DNA of 59,565 nucleotides, from the NCBI GenBank assembly GCA_900543205.1, contig UQQM01000013.1, forward strand, positions 1 to 59,565, read 5' to 3'. Of this stretch, positions 25,170 through 34,283 are shown one piece after another (position 1 is the first letter of the stretch; each line of letters opens with the position of its first letter). The translations under genes and the position numbers were made by a program. The notes below the pieces were generated by a model. It was not told the origin of the DNA and searched no databases. It worked only from the letters and a program-made list of their open reading frames with translations. This DNA comes from an uncultured Bacteroides sp. (GTDB lineage Bacteria > Bacteroidota > Bacteroidia > Bacteroidales > UBA932).

Positions 25170-26525
25170 ATGAACAGAGATGCGATTGATTTCGAGAGGG
25201 AAAGTGTATTCACCCTGTTCCGTAAACTGCTGATACCCACTCTTCTGGGCTCCACTGCCCTGTCGGCCGTAAGTGCTATAGACGGCATTTTCGTCGGTCA
25301 CGGAGTCGGAGCCGAAGGCGTGGCTGCCGTCAATATCGTGGCACCAATCTATCAGGTCATGGCCGGCCTCGGCTTCATGATAGGCGCGGGCTGCTCCGTG
25401 GTCTCATCAATCCACCTCTCACGCCAGAAGACGAAGGTTGCCCGCATCAACGTCTCCCAGGCTCTGGTCGGGGCATCGTTGATCGCTCTCGTGCTGATAG
25501 CCGCCGCATTGGCATTTCCCGAAGGGACGGCCAGGCTGCTTGGCTCCTCCGACACTCTCATGCCCCTGGTTCTCGATTACCTGAAATGGATCATGCCGGC
25601 GTTCCTGTTCGAGATGTGGTCGCTGATAGGCCTGTTCATAATCAGGCTTGACGGCGCTCCGAAATATGCGATGTGGTGCAACATGATTCCGGCCATGATG
25701 AACGTCGTGCTGGACTGGCTGTTCATTTTCCCTCTGGGAATGGGAGTCAAGGGTGCGGCGATAGCCACCGCGATAAGCATCATTACAGGTGGTCTGATGG
25801 CCATGGCATACCTGCTTTTCTTCGCCCGTACCATGAGGCTGATACCGTTGAAGATAAGTCCCACCAGCATTCGCCTCGGCATCAGGAATGTGGGCTATCA
25901 GTGCAAGATAGGCTCGTCATCCCTGCTCGGGGAGCTCATAATGGCGGTGTTCATGTTCGTGGGAAACTGGCAGTTCATGAAGTATCTCGGCGACACGGGG
26001 GTCGGAGCTTTCGGGATAGCATGCTACTATGCACCTTTCTTCTTCATGATAGGCAATGCGATAGCTCAGTCCGCGCAGCCGATAATAAGCTACAACCATG
26101 GAGCGGAACGGCTGTCCAAGGTCATCGAGGCGCGCTCGCTGCTGCTGCGTGCGGCACTTGTTTTCGGCATGTTCGTGTCCCTGGTCTTCATGATTTTCCC
26201 CAGGTCGCTGGTCGGACTTTTCGTGGATGTGGAGAGCCATGCCGGAATGCTTGCCGCCCAGGGCTTCCCGCTTTTCGGAGCCGGGGCCGTGTTCTATATC
26301 GTGAACATAGCACTGATAGGCTATTATCAGAGCATGGAGAAGGTGCGCAAGTCCACGGTGTTCATGCTCCTTAGAGGATTCATCTTCCTGATACCTGTAT
26401 TTTACTTGCTGCCCGCCCTTGCCGGCATTCCCGGAATGTGGTTGGTGATGCCTGTGACGGAGCTGCTTACGGCAGTTGTGATATTCCTCTCCTGGAGGCT
26501 CGGACGCAGAAAGGCCGCCGTCTGA
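25170..26525 (+). CDS. MATE family efflux transporter
   Basis: 451 residues from MNRDAIDFE. In-frame upstream codons run into the repeat island and were not included; MSEFWPFF at 25116 is a weaker alternative start. Twelve hydrophobic helices are visible in two halves, with the family's start (FRKLLIPTLLGSTALSAVSAIDGIFVG) and the second-half counterpart (IGSSSLLGELIMAVFMFVGN). MATE proteins export cationic drugs or metabolites using Na+ or H+. The substrate is unknown. The next gene is convergent, with 17 bases between stops. Confidence 0.9.
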   Translation: MNRDAIDFERESVFTLFRKLLIPTLLGSTALSAVSAIDGIFVGHGVGAEGVAAVNIVAPIYQVMAGLGFMIGAGCSVVSSIHLSRQKTKVARINVSQALVGASLIALVLIAAALAFPEGTARLLGSSDTLMPLVLDYLKWIMPAFLFEMWSLIGLFIIRLDGAPKYAMWCNMIPAMMNVVLDWLFIFPLGMGVKGAAIATAISIITGGLMAMAYLLFFARTMRLIPLKISPTSIRLGIRNVGYQCKIGSSSLLGELIMAVFMFVGNWQFMKYLGDTGVGAFGIACYYAPFFFMIGNAIAQSAQPIISYNHGAERLSKVIEARSLLLRAALVFGMFVSLVFMIFPRSLVGLFVDVESHAGMLAAQGFPLFGAGAVFYIVNIALIGYYQSMEKVRKSTVFMLLRGFIFLIPVFYLLPALAGIPGMWLVMPVTELLTAVVIFLSWRLGRRKAAV

Positions 26526-26542
26526 TTCCGGAGTTGACAAGT

Positions 26543-28162
26543 CTATTTCGAAGGAATCTTCAGCACCTGTCCGGGCATGATGCGGTTGCTCTTCATGCCG
26601 TTGGCCGCCTTGATGTCCTCGGCGCTGACTCCCGGGTACAGCTTCGCGATGTTGTAGAGCGCATCGCCGCTCTTCACGGTATAGGTCGTGTAGGTGGTGT
26701 TGCCGGAGGCCGTTGCACCGCTGCTCTTGGATGAGCTTGCCGGTTCGGGAGCGGGGGTCTTCCTGGCGTAGATATACAGAATCTGTCCCACGCGTATGTT
26801 GGAGGAGCGCAGGTTGTTCCACGACTTTATCTGGCTCACGGTGACGCCGTAGCGTATCGCGATTTTTCCGAGATAGTCACCGCTGCGCACCCTGTAGGCC
26901 ACGCGCCCGTTGTTCTTGACCGCGTCTGCGACCTCCTTCTGTATGCGGCCGCTCATCAGCGAATCCGCCTTGAAGGCGTACAGCGAGTCCCTGTCGACCT
27001 CCACGAACGCGCCTGTCCATGTGTACGGGAGCTTGAGTATGTAGGGATGGCTGCTGCCTGGGATGATGTCGTGCAGGTACTGCGGGTTGAGATTCCTGAG
27101 GTCCTCCTTGGGCACTCCGACCACTGCGCTGATCTGGTCGAAATGGAGGTTGCGCCGTATCTCGAAGGTGTCCACCTTGGCCGGCATCCCGACCTCCTGG
27201 GGCACGATTCCGTAGTCCTGGCTGTAGGTCATCGCGTACATGGCGCCCACGAAGGCCGGAACATAGCCTCTGGTCTCCCGGGGAAGGAAGGGATAGATGC
27301 TCCAGAAGTCCCGGCTGCCTCCCGCCCTCCTGATCGCCTTCGAGACGTTGCCCGCGCCGCAGTTGTATGCGCTTATCGCCAGCGACCAGTCGCCGAAGAT
27401 CTTGTATGCGTCACGTAGGTAGCGTGCGGCGGCGTCGACCGATTTCTCGAAATCGTAGCGTTCGTCCACATAGGAATTGATTTCCAGTCCGTAGCTCCTG
27501 GCCGTGCTGTACATGAACTGCCACATTCCGCAGGCTCCGGCCCTCGACCTGGCCACCGGGTTCAGCATGGACTCGACTATCGCCATGTACTTGAGCTCGA
27601 CGGGAAGGCCGTAGCGCACGAACGCCTCCTCGAATATCGGGAAATAATACTGGCTCATTCCCAGAACCCTGCCCATCTGCGTGCGCATCTTCTCGGAATA
27701 GAGGATGATGTAGTTCTTCACGACGTCGTTGTAGGGCAGTGATATGAAGGAGTTCATGTCGGTGAGCCGCTTCTCTATTTCGCTGTCGGGGATGTCGGAT
27801 ACGAATTTGACGGAATCCATGTCGTATTCGTTCATCGTGTCGAAATCACCAGAGAAGGAGTTTTTGTACCACAGGTGCAGCAGGCTGTCCGTGACTTCGG
27901 GGGTGTATTCCGGCAGGCTGTCCTCGACGGCTTCAGGGGAATTTCCTTCAATTATCGCGAGAAAATCAGCTTCCAGCGTGCTGTAGCTGGCTTCCAGGCT
28001 GTCGACCAGGAACTGCAGCGAGTCCATCTCGGACTTGAGCCTGTCGTTTTCGGCGCTGAGCTCCTTGCGGGTCGGGCCCCGGAACCAGTCCGCGAAGAAG
28101 GTCTGGGCCTGAAGCTGCAGGCCGGCGGAGAGCAGGATTATTGTCAGGAAGAAACGTTTCAT
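26543..28162 (-). CDS. MltD-like membrane-bound lytic transglycosylase with LysM
   Basis: 539 residues. Signal peptide to about residue 20 (GLQLQAQ), then a coiled-coil-like stretch (about 33-70). The SLT catalytic domain runs about 175-310 with the catalytic Glu197 in MAIVESMLNP and the family words SRAGACGMWQFM and AYNCGAGNV. Two LysM repeats bind peptidoglycan near the C-terminus: about 424-468 (YRVRSGDYLGKIAIRYGV) and 495-539 (YTVKSGDALYNIAKLYPGV). It cleaves glycan strands to anhydro-muropeptides. It is the last gene of the parA-parB-DUF5683-mltD operon. Confidence 0.92.
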   Translation of the reverse strand: MKRFFLTIILLSAGLQLQAQTFFADWFRGPTRKELSAENDRLKSEMDSLQFLVDSLEASYSTLEADFLAIIEGNSPEAVEDSLPEYTPEVTDSLLHLWYKNSFSGDFDTMNEYDMDSVKFVSDIPDSEIEKRLTDMNSFISLPYNDVVKNYIILYSEKMRTQMGRVLGMSQYYFPIFEEAFVRYGLPVELKYMAIVESMLNPVARSRAGACGMWQFMYSTARSYGLEINSYVDERYDFEKSVDAAARYLRDAYKIFGDWSLAISAYNCGAGNVSKAIRRAGGSRDFWSIYPFLPRETRGYVPAFVGAMYAMTYSQDYGIVPQEVGMPAKVDTFEIRRNLHFDQISAVVGVPKEDLRNLNPQYLHDIIPGSSHPYILKLPYTWTGAFVEVDRDSLYAFKADSLMSGRIQKEVADAVKNNGRVAYRVRSGDYLGKIAIRYGVTVSQIKSWNNLRSSNIRVGQILYIYARKTPAPEPASSSKSSGATASGNTTYTTYTVKSGDALYNIAKLYPGVSAEDIKAANGMKSNRIMPGQVLKIPSK

Positions 28163-28164
28163 CG

Positions 28165-29064
28165 TCAGAAGTTGAATCCAAGTCTGAGGCCTATCGCCGG
28201 GCTCGTTGCCGGACTGCCGAACGCAAGCTGGTTGTCCGGCAGTATGACAGTCGGCGACATGTTCATCGACAGGTCGTCGGTCACCTCGAAATTATGCATG
28301 TAGGAGAACACGTTCGCGTCTATTATCTGGAGCACGTACACCGCCACCGTGGCCAGAAGGGCGTAGTCTCTGTACCGCCGGTAGAGGTTGCGGTAGTATA
28401 GAGCCTGCTCGGATGTGATGGGGCCGGTATATTCCACATCGGGATTGGTGGCTTCAAGGTAGATGGAGCGGAAGCGCTCGAAGTTCTTCGCGCAGTCGGA
28501 ATAGTAATGGATGCCGAAGCCCATCAGCCCCAGATAGATAGGCACTTTCCAGTATTCCCTGTTGTATATCTGGCCCAGGCCCGGGACAAGCAGCGAATAG
28601 AGCGTGGCCTTGCCGGCGTGCGGGTAGTCGGAGGGTTTGTAGTTTATCACGCCGTCCATCATCGTCGCCCAGTATGCCACTCCCGCACCGATGAAGCACC
28701 ATTTCGCCGCCTCCTTGTTGCCACGGGTGTTTAAGTAGATTCCGGCTCCGAGGCTTCCGCCTATCGCGCCGTAGACAATTGGCAGCTTCCAGTACTGCCG
28801 GTTATAGATCTGGTTGCCTCCTATGAACACAGCCGAACCGGCGAACATGGTGCCTATCTTCATTTCATTCTTGTGGCCGAGCGCGCCGAAATATTCCCGG
28901 AAGGAGAACATCACGTCGGTCGAGTCATTGCCCGAGGTGGAGGTGGTGTCGCTGTTGTACTGCTGCGAGAACGCCTCCTCCTTGAACTGGGCATGGCAGT
29001 CGATGCCGTTCATGAAGATGCACAGCAGGGCGGCCAATATGAATGAAAATCTGAGGTTGTTCAT
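28165..29064 (-). CDS. DUF5683 domain membrane protein
   Basis: 299 residues with a signal peptide or first helix (FILAALLCIFMNG). The DUF5683 hallmark is visible: YSLLVPGLGQIYNREYWKVPIYLGLMG, preceded by an echo of the same pattern (NQIYNRQYWKLPIVYGAIGG). Hydrophobic helices suggest an inner-membrane protein. In Bacteroidetes this family is commonly found beside parB, as here (1-base overlap with parB, 2 bases before mltD). No biochemical function is known; a link between chromosome segregation and envelope work is inference from gene order. Confidence 0.85.
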   Translation of the reverse strand: MNNLRFSFILAALLCIFMNGIDCHAQFKEEAFSQQYNSDTTSTSGNDSTDVMFSFREYFGALGHKNEMKIGTMFAGSAVFIGGNQIYNRQYWKLPIVYGAIGGSLGAGIYLNTRGNKEAAKWCFIGAGVAYWATMMDGVINYKPSDYPHAGKATLYSLLVPGLGQIYNREYWKVPIYLGLMGFGIHYYSDCAKNFERFRSIYLEATNPDVEYTGPITSEQALYYRNLYRRYRDYALLATVAVYVLQIIDANVFSYMHNFEVTDDLSMNMSPTVILPDNQLAFGSPATSPAIGLRLGFNF

Positions 29065-30011
29065 CAGAACTGTTTGTCTTCCAAGGCTTTCACGAAGTTG
29101 CTGACTTCCTCGTCGGAATTGAAATGTATGGTCATGGTGCCTTTTCCCGAGGGGCTGCGCTTGAGAGAAATCTCGCTGGAGAAATATTTGCCCATGCGGT
29201 CAAGCAGCCTGTAGTAGTCGTCGGTGAGCTTCTGCGGGGCGGCTTCCCTCTCCGGCTTCCTGCGCATGACGTTGCCGTTTATCTGAAGCTTCCGCACGAG
29301 GGCTTCGAGTTCGCGGACGGAAAGGCCGTCGCGTATGACGAGGTCGCACAGCTGCTCCTGGGTATCGGGATCATCCACGCTGAGTATGGCCTTGGCGTGG
29401 CCGGCGCTCAGCAGACCTACCTTGATGTCGTGCTGCACCTTCGCGGGGAGCTTGAGCAGCCTTATCGCGTTGGCGACGGTGGCGCGCTTCTTCCCCACCC
29501 TGTCGGCGAGCTGGTCCTGGGTGAGCCTGCATTCGTCGATCAGGCGCTGGTAGCTCAGGGCGAGCTCTATGGGGTCGAGGTTCTCCCTCTGCACGTTCTC
29601 GACTATCGCCATCTCCAGCATGCCCTGGTCGTTGGCGTCCCTGATGTAGGCGGGCACGGTGCTCATGCCGGCGAGCCTGCATGCCTTGTATCTGCGCTCT
29701 CCGCTGATTATCTGGTATCTGCTGTCGGTGATGCGGCGGACCGTGATGGGCTGGATAAGCCCCAGGGTCCTTATGGAAGCCGCCAGTTCCTGGAGCGCCT
29801 CCTCGTCGAAGGAGCTGCGGGGCTGGAACGGGTTGGGCTCGATCATGTCCACAGGGATGCGGAGTATGTCGGCCGTGTTTTCCTGGCGGCCCTTTCCGCC
29901 CACGATTTCCTTGTTGATATAGCCTACCGGCTTGCGGAGCTGGTCTGCGTCGGGAATCTCCCCGAGCAGCGCGCTGAGCCCCTTGCCGAGTCCTCTGGGT
30001 TCTCTGCTCAT
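29064..30011 (-). CDS. parB: Chromosome-partitioning protein ParB
   Basis: 315 residues from MSREPRGLGKGLSALLG, the family's typical start; codons upstream of it lie inside parA. The ParB/CTPase domain has IEPNPFQPR, GERRYKA and ENVQRENLDPIE. The helix-turn-helix region is LTQDQLADRVGKKRATVANAIRLL, and a C-terminal dimerisation part ends at VKALEDKQF. It binds parS and loads ParA-driven segregation. It overlaps parA by 4 bases. I found no obvious parS (TGTTTCACGTGAAACA-like) in the window. Confidence 0.95.
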   Translation of the reverse strand: MSREPRGLGKGLSALLGEIPDADQLRKPVGYINKEIVGGKGRQENTADILRIPVDMIEPNPFQPRSSFDEEALQELAASIRTLGLIQPITVRRITDSRYQIISGERRYKACRLAGMSTVPAYIRDANDQGMLEMAIVENVQRENLDPIELALSYQRLIDECRLTQDQLADRVGKKRATVANAIRLLKLPAKVQHDIKVGLLSAGHAKAILSVDDPDTQEQLCDLVIRDGLSVRELEALVRKLQINGNVMRRKPEREAAPQKLTDDYYRLLDRMGKYFSSEISLKRSPSGKGTMTIHFNSDEEVSNFVKALEDKQF

Positions 30012-30784
30012 ATATTTTCTCCGTTGTGTTCCAGCACTTCCCTCGCAAGGTTCAGATAGTTGCTGGATCCGTTGCACATGATGTCATACAGAAGTATGGG
30101 CTTGCCGTGCGAAGGCGCCTCGCTGAGACGTATGTTCCGCTGGATTATGGTCTTGAAGACCAGCTCCTTGAAGTGGTCGCGCAGTTCTTGCAGAATCTGG
30201 GTGTGGACCTTCGTGCGCCCGTCGAACATGGTGACCACGAAACCCTCGATGGTGAGCGAGGGATTGACTCCTCCCTGCACTAGCCGGATGGTCTGGAGCA
30301 GCTTCCCAAGTCCTTCCAGAGCGAAGAATTCGGGCTGCACCGGGATGATTACCGTGTCGGCAGCGGTGAGGGCGTTGACGGTGACGAGTCCGAGGGAAGG
30401 CGAGCAGTCGATGATGATATAGTCATAGTCGCCGCGTATGGGCGCGAGCGCCTTCTTCAATGCGGATTCCCTCTCGGGGATGTCCAGAAGCTCGATTTCC
30501 ACTCCGACCAGGTTGATGTGGGAGGGAACCATCTGCAGATTGTCCACTTCGGTCTGAATCAGGGCGTCGGTGATGTCTATGCGCCCTATCATCACTTCAT
30601 ACAGCGTACGCTCCTCGTCGTTGTCGGGCGAGAAGTTCAGACCGGAGGTCGTGTTGGCCTGTGGGTCGGCGTCGATTATCAGGACCTTCTTTTCCAGGAC
30701 GGCGAGGGATGCCGCCAGGTTTATTGCCGTGGTGGTCTTGCCGACTCCTCCCTTCTGGTTGGCGATTGCTATTACTTTTCCCAT
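30008..30784 (-). CDS. parA: Chromosome-partitioning ATPase ParA (Soj)
   Basis: 258 residues. Deviant Walker A KGGVGKTT at residues 11-18 and Walker B in YDYIIIDCSPSLGLVTVNAL. The DADPQANTT motif is intact. Acts with ParB on the chromosome. First gene of a four-gene operon; a -7 box lies at 30802-30809. Confidence 0.96.
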   Translation of the reverse strand: MGKVIAIANQKGGVGKTTTAINLAASLAVLEKKVLIIDADPQANTTSGLNFSPDNDEERTLYEVMIGRIDITDALIQTEVDNLQMVPSHINLVGVEIELLDIPERESALKKALAPIRGDYDYIIIDCSPSLGLVTVNALTAADTVIIPVQPEFFALEGLGKLLQTIRLVQGGVNPSLTIEGFVVTMFDGRTKVHTQILQELRDHFKELVFKTIIQRNIRLSEAPSHGKPILLYDIMCNGSSNYLNLAREVLEHNGENI

Positions 30785-30801
30785 AGTATGAACACAGATT
30801 A

Positions 30802-30809
30802 CAAATTTA
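30802..30809 (-). promoter_or_regulatory. -7 box of the parA operon
   Basis: TAAATTTG on the minus strand, 17 bases before the parA start. No clear -33 TTTG. Confidence 0.5.
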
Positions 30810-30849
30810 GAAAAATATTCCCGTAAAAGCCCAGCAAGATTTGCGCGTT

Positions 30850-30881
30850 TTTGTTAAAATAAATTTTATAAGGTAATTTTG
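30850..30881 (+). promoter_or_regulatory. Promoter of the lipid kinase gene
   Basis: TTTG (30850-30853), 20 bases, TAATTTTG (30874-30881): both boxes perfect. It decides the start codon, since a GTG at 30881 lies within the -7 box. Confidence 0.8.
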
Positions 30882-30901
30882 TGAGATATATGATCCGTCC
30901 T

Positions 30902-31858
30902 ATGACTGAGTCCAAAAGCGACTGCTATTTTTTCATAGTGAACCCTCGGGCGGGTTCCGGCAAGACCATGTACGAGTGGCTTCCGGCCGAGCGCAAGCTG
31001 AAAAGGCTGGGGATTCCGTGCGACATAGCCCTGACCGACCATAAGAGGCACGCCACCGCCCTTGCCCAGCAGGCTGCCGCCGAGGGCTATCGCAGAATCA
31101 TAGCCGTGGGAGGTGACGGTTCCCTGCACGAGGTGTTCAACGGCATCTGCCGCTGGTGCGCGGCGACCGGGGTTCCGACCGAGGAGTTCCTGCTCGGAGT
31201 GGTCCCGATAGGCTCGGGGAATGACTGGATAAGGTCGCTTTCAGTTCCAAACGACACCATAGAGGTCGTGAATCTGATACGCAGGAACTCTTTCGGCCGC
31301 ATGGACGTGATGCGCGTGAAGAGCAGCGGCGGCAGGACAGCTTACATGGCGAACATAGGAGGCGTGGGCTTCGATTCCCACGTGTGCAAGCGCGTGAACA
31401 CCCAGAAGGAGAGCGGACGCCGAGGCAAGCTGATCTACCTCAATTCGCTGCGCTATACGATATTCAATCTCAAATCCATCAACATCAGCGTTGTGGCTGA
31501 CGGAGAAGTGGTCTTTACGGGTCTGTGCTATTCCGTGGCCTTCGGCAACGGCAGATATTCGGGCAGCGGGATGCGCCAGGTGCCTCTCGCGGTGCTGGAC
31601 GACGGCTTGCTGGACTACGCTATCATACCGAAGACCCCGCTGCTCAAAGTGGTCAAGGAGCTCCCCCGGCTGTTCAACGGAACCCTGCACCAGTCGGTGT
31701 ATGTCATCAGCGGCAAATGCAGGTCGCTTCAGATAGTGCCCATGGACGAGCAGTCGAACGACATCTTCGAGCTAGACGGGGAGATTGAAGGCTTGCTGCC
31801 CATGTCCATAGAGGTCACGGGCCACATGATAAACGTGATTAAAGGCGAAGGCGCCTGA
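30902..31858 (+). CDS. Diacylglycerol kinase family lipid kinase
   Basis: 318 residues from MTESKSDC; the promoter rules out the GTG at 30881, though an ATG at 30890 is possible. The catalytic domain shows FIVNPRAGSGK at the start, the nucleotide loop IIAVGGDGSLHEV and PIGSGNDWIRSL. The C-terminal beta-sandwich ends with the FELDGE motif that carries a conserved Glu. The family phosphorylates diacylglycerol, sphingoid or undecaprenol-type lipids; the exact lipid is unknown. Its last 20 bases overlap the end of the convergent PAP2 gene. Confidence 0.88.
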   Translation: MTESKSDCYFFIVNPRAGSGKTMYEWLPAERKLKRLGIPCDIALTDHKRHATALAQQAAAEGYRRIIAVGGDGSLHEVFNGICRWCAATGVPTEEFLLGVVPIGSGNDWIRSLSVPNDTIEVVNLIRRNSFGRMDVMRVKSSGGRTAYMANIGGVGFDSHVCKRVNTQKESGRRGKLIYLNSLRYTIFNLKSINISVVADGEVVFTGLCYSVAFGNGRYSGSGMRQVPLAVLDDGLLDYAIIPKTPLLKVVKELPRLFNGTLHQSVYVISGKCRSLQIVPMDEQSNDIFELDGEIEGLLPMSIEVTGHMINVIKGEGA

Positions 31859-32450
31859 TGGCCAGCCGTGCAAGGGCCGCCATCGCCCAGCCCGCCAGCG
31901 TTCCCACGAGCAGGCCCACTACAACGTCCCCGAGGAAATGCTGTCCGGCAAATATCCTGCTGAGCCCCACGAGGAAACCCCAGATGCAGATTGCCCAGCC
32001 GTAGCCGCGCCAGAGCAGCCTCGTGTCGTTGCGGAATCCCAGCCAGGAGCATATCGCGAATCCGAAGGCGTTCGCCGCATGCGCGGAGTAGAAGCCGTAT
32101 TTGTAGTATTCGCTCTTGCCGCCTATCTCGTGCAGTCCCGCCGATAGCATCCTGTCGTCCCAGCAGGGGCGCAGCCTGTCGAAGAACTCCTTTGTGAAAT
32201 TGGCCAGCTGGTCGCAGATGACTATGGTCAGGACGCAGCTCAGCGTGACAATCAGAGCCTTCTTCCATCCGAGCCGCACGAACAGGAAAATCAGCACGAG
32301 CAGGTAGAGCGGGTACCAGATTTCCTTGTCGGAGAAAGTCTGCCATATCCAGTCGGAGGCAGGGCTGTGGAGAGAGTTGATGGCGAGGGTCGCGGCCATG
32401 TCCGCATGTTCGAGCGACCCCCAGATTCCTATTGCTGCAGTGCCTTCCAT
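31839..32450 (-). CDS. PAP2 family membrane phosphatase
   Basis: 203 residues, about five or six transmembrane helices. The three phosphatase motifs are readable: KEFFDRLRP (motif 1), YSAHAAN (motif 2, PSGH variant) and SRIFAGQHFLGDVVVG (motif 3, with the catalytic His and Asp). Likely substrates are lipid phosphates such as undecaprenyl or phosphatidylglycerol phosphate. The start overlaps the end of obg by 22 bases, so it is translated from the obg transcript. A lipid kinase is encoded directly opposite, converging on it. Confidence 0.88.
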   Translation of the reverse strand: MEGTAAIGIWGSLEHADMAATLAINSLHSPASDWIWQTFSDKEIWYPLYLLVLIFLFVRLGWKKALIVTLSCVLTIVICDQLANFTKEFFDRLRPCWDDRMLSAGLHEIGGKSEYYKYGFYSAHAANAFGFAICSWLGFRNDTRLLWRGYGWAICIWGFLVGLSRIFAGQHFLGDVVVGLLVGTLAGWAMAALARLAIRRLRL

Positions 32451-33421
32451 AGCATGTCCTTTAATTTTCCGATGTTCTTTCCCGTGCTGGAGGAGATGAA
32501 AATATGCGGCACGCCTGCCGGCAGCGAGGGTTCGATTTCCTTTTCGATGCTCTCATCGATGAGGTCGCATTTGGTGACCGCCAGCAGTCTCCGCTTGGTC
32601 AGGAGCTCGGGGTTATAGAGCTTCAGTTCGTTGAGCAGGGTTCCGTAGGCCGCAGCTATGTTGTCTTCTTCCACGCTTACCATGAAGAGCAGCACTGAGT
32701 TACGTTCGATGTGGCGCAGGAAGCGTATGCCTATGCCCTTCCCTTCATGGGCGCCTTCTATGATTCCGGGTATGTCGGCCATCACGAAGGACTTGCCGTC
32801 GTGGTAGCTTACGATTCCGAGATTGGGTTCGAGGGTCGTGAACGCGTAGGACGCTATCTTGGGCTTCGCGGCCGTCACGGTGCTGAGCAGAGTGGATTTC
32901 CCGGCGTTCGGGAAGCCTACCAGGCCTACATCGGCGAGCAGCTTCAGTTCCAGTATGAACCAGTTCTCCTCTCCGTCTTCGCCGGGCTGGGCGAAACGTG
33001 GCGTCTGCAGGGTCGCGGTCTTGAAGTTGCTGTTGCCCAGGCCGCCGCGCCCTCCCTTGCAGAGTATGCGCTCCTCCCCCGCCTCGACGAGCTCGAACAG
33101 GGTCTCGCCGGTTTCCACGTCCTTTGCCACGGTGCCCACAGGCACGTCGAGCACGATGTCGGTGCCGTTTTTGCCGTGGCGGTTGGCCGAGCCTCCGGGC
33201 TCTCCGTCCTCGGCCTTGATGTGCTTGCGGTATTTGAGATGGATCAGAGTCCAGAACTGGGGGTCGGCGCGCAGGATTATGTGTCCTCCCCTGCCGCCGT
33301 CGCCTCCGTCAGGGCCTCCTTTCGGGATGTACTTGGCGCGGTGCAGGTGTACCGAACCGGCACCTCCATGGCCGGAGGCGCAGAATATCTTGACATAGTC
33401 TATGAAATTGCTGTCAGGCAT
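32429..33421 (-). CDS. obg: Obg family GTPase
   Basis: 330 residues from MPDSNFIDYVKIF, the canonical start; upstream in-frame Met codons at 33445 and 33472 exist, the latter overlapping the promoter. The glycine-rich Obg fold (GHGGAGSVHLHRAKYIPKGG, GGDGGRGG) is followed by the G domain with G1 GFPNAGKST, G3 DIPGI and G4 TKCD. It is a ribosome- and stress-associated GTPase. The C-terminal extension of some Obg proteins is absent, as usual in Bacteroidetes. PAP2 follows in the operon. Confidence 0.95.
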   Translation of the reverse strand: MPDSNFIDYVKIFCASGHGGAGSVHLHRAKYIPKGGPDGGDGGRGGHIILRADPQFWTLIHLKYRKHIKAEDGEPGGSANRHGKNGTDIVLDVPVGTVAKDVETGETLFELVEAGEERILCKGGRGGLGNSNFKTATLQTPRFAQPGEDGEENWFILELKLLADVGLVGFPNAGKSTLLSTVTAAKPKIASYAFTTLEPNLGIVSYHDGKSFVMADIPGIIEGAHEGKGIGIRFLRHIERNSVLLFMVSVEEDNIAAAYGTLLNELKLYNPELLTKRRLLAVTKCDLIDESIEKEIEPSLPAGVPHIFISSSTGKNIGKLKDMLWKALQQ

Positions 33422-33469
33422 ACGTATAATTTCCTCACTTTCCATGGTGGAAAGTATCATAATGTGCCG

Positions 33470-33477
33470 CAAAGATA
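33470..33477 (-). promoter_or_regulatory. -7 box of obg
   Basis: TATCTTTG, identical to the box in the invertible segment. No strong -33 TTTG at 19-21 bases. Confidence 0.6.
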
Positions 33478-33673
33478 GGCAAAACTCCTATGATTTACCG
33501 CACAAGCATTACCGGCGGGCAATATTTTCCTTGTTTTTCCTTGATTGGGGCGCTCCGTAGGCGGCATTGAGTGCTTTTGGCAGCAAGGGCGAGCGCTTTT
33601 GCAAGAGAACCATGTGCCTGACCTTGGCGGGCCTTCAGGGCTCCCTGTAAGGAAAATGCCTTACAACAGCGTG

Positions 33674-34048
33674 TTATTTCTTATTGGCTTTTCTTCTATC
33701 CTTAATAATCGCATCCTTGTTTTCCAACGCCCATTCTATCAGTGCATTGATATGCGGCAGTAAAGAGCGGGTGCGGTCTGTCAGCGCATACTCGACCCTT
33801 GGAGGAACTTCGGGATATACGGTGCGGGTGACATAGCCGTCATCTTCCAATGTCCTCAAGGTAACCGTCAGCATCTTCTGCGATATGTCGGGGATTTCGC
33901 GCTGCAGCTCCTTGAAGCGTACCGTCTCCTTGCCGGCCTTGTCAAGCGTGTATATGACCAGAAGCGACCATTTGTCGCAGAGTCTGGCCAGGATGTTCCG
34001 TATCGGGCAGTTCGGAAATAGGGCATCTTCTATCGTTGTTCTGTCCAT
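33674..34048 (-). CDS. HxlR family transcriptional regulator
   Basis: 124 residues from MDRTTIED; in-frame codons upstream contain the gene's own promoter. The winged helix is typical of HxlR: CPIRNILARLCDKWSLLVIYTL, RFKELQREIPDISQKMLTVTLRTLEDDGYV and PPRVEYALTDRTRSL. The near-N-terminal Cys (NCPIRN) is the usual redox or electrophile sensor site of these repressors. It is divergent from an MBL-like gene 235 bases away and probably controls it. The signal it senses is unknown. The 195 bases between this gene and the obg promoter hold no gene. Confidence 0.92.
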   Translation of the reverse strand: MDRTTIEDALFPNCPIRNILARLCDKWSLLVIYTLDKAGKETVRFKELQREIPDISQKMLTVTLRTLEDDGYVTRTVYPEVPPRVEYALTDRTRSLLPHINALIEWALENKDAIIKDRRKANKK

Positions 34049-34074
34049 AATATTTTGTATTTCAAATCGCTCTA

Positions 34075-34106
34075 CAAAAGTAATCAAATTCCTTTTGTAC
34101 CGCAAA
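34075..34106 (-). promoter_or_regulatory. Promoter of the HxlR gene
   Basis: On the minus strand TTTG (34103-34106), 20 bases, TACTTTTG (34075-34082). Both boxes are perfect. Confidence 0.8.
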
Positions 34107-34184
34107 AAAACTTTTTTCAAAAATTTTTTGTCTGTAATCGGCTCATATACAATAATGGTTACTTCTGCGTAAGTATCTGAAGTT

Positions 34185-34198
34185 CAAGTGCCTACTTG
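34185..34198. promoter_or_regulatory. Candidate HxlR operator
   Basis: CAAGT-GCCT-ACTTG, a perfect 5-bp-arm palindrome that overlaps the presumed -33 of the MBL-like gene. Assignment to HxlR rests on position only. Confidence 0.4.
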
Positions 34199-34226
34199 TA
34201 CGGATAAAAAACTCTTTCCATCTTTG
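34195..34226 (+). promoter_or_regulatory. Promoter of the MBL-like gene
   Basis: CTTG (34195-34198), 20 bases, CATCTTTG (34219-34226); each box deviates by one base from consensus. Confidence 0.5.
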
Positions 34227-34283
34227 CAGTGTAAAAGAAACGAAGTTACTATTAGTAAGTATAACCGATTAATGTTAAAAACA

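Noticed and set aside
29064..30784. parS site near parAB
   Set aside because: I looked for a TGTTTCACGTGAAACA-like palindrome around parAB and at CACGTG words elsewhere (34388, 40442); none matches.
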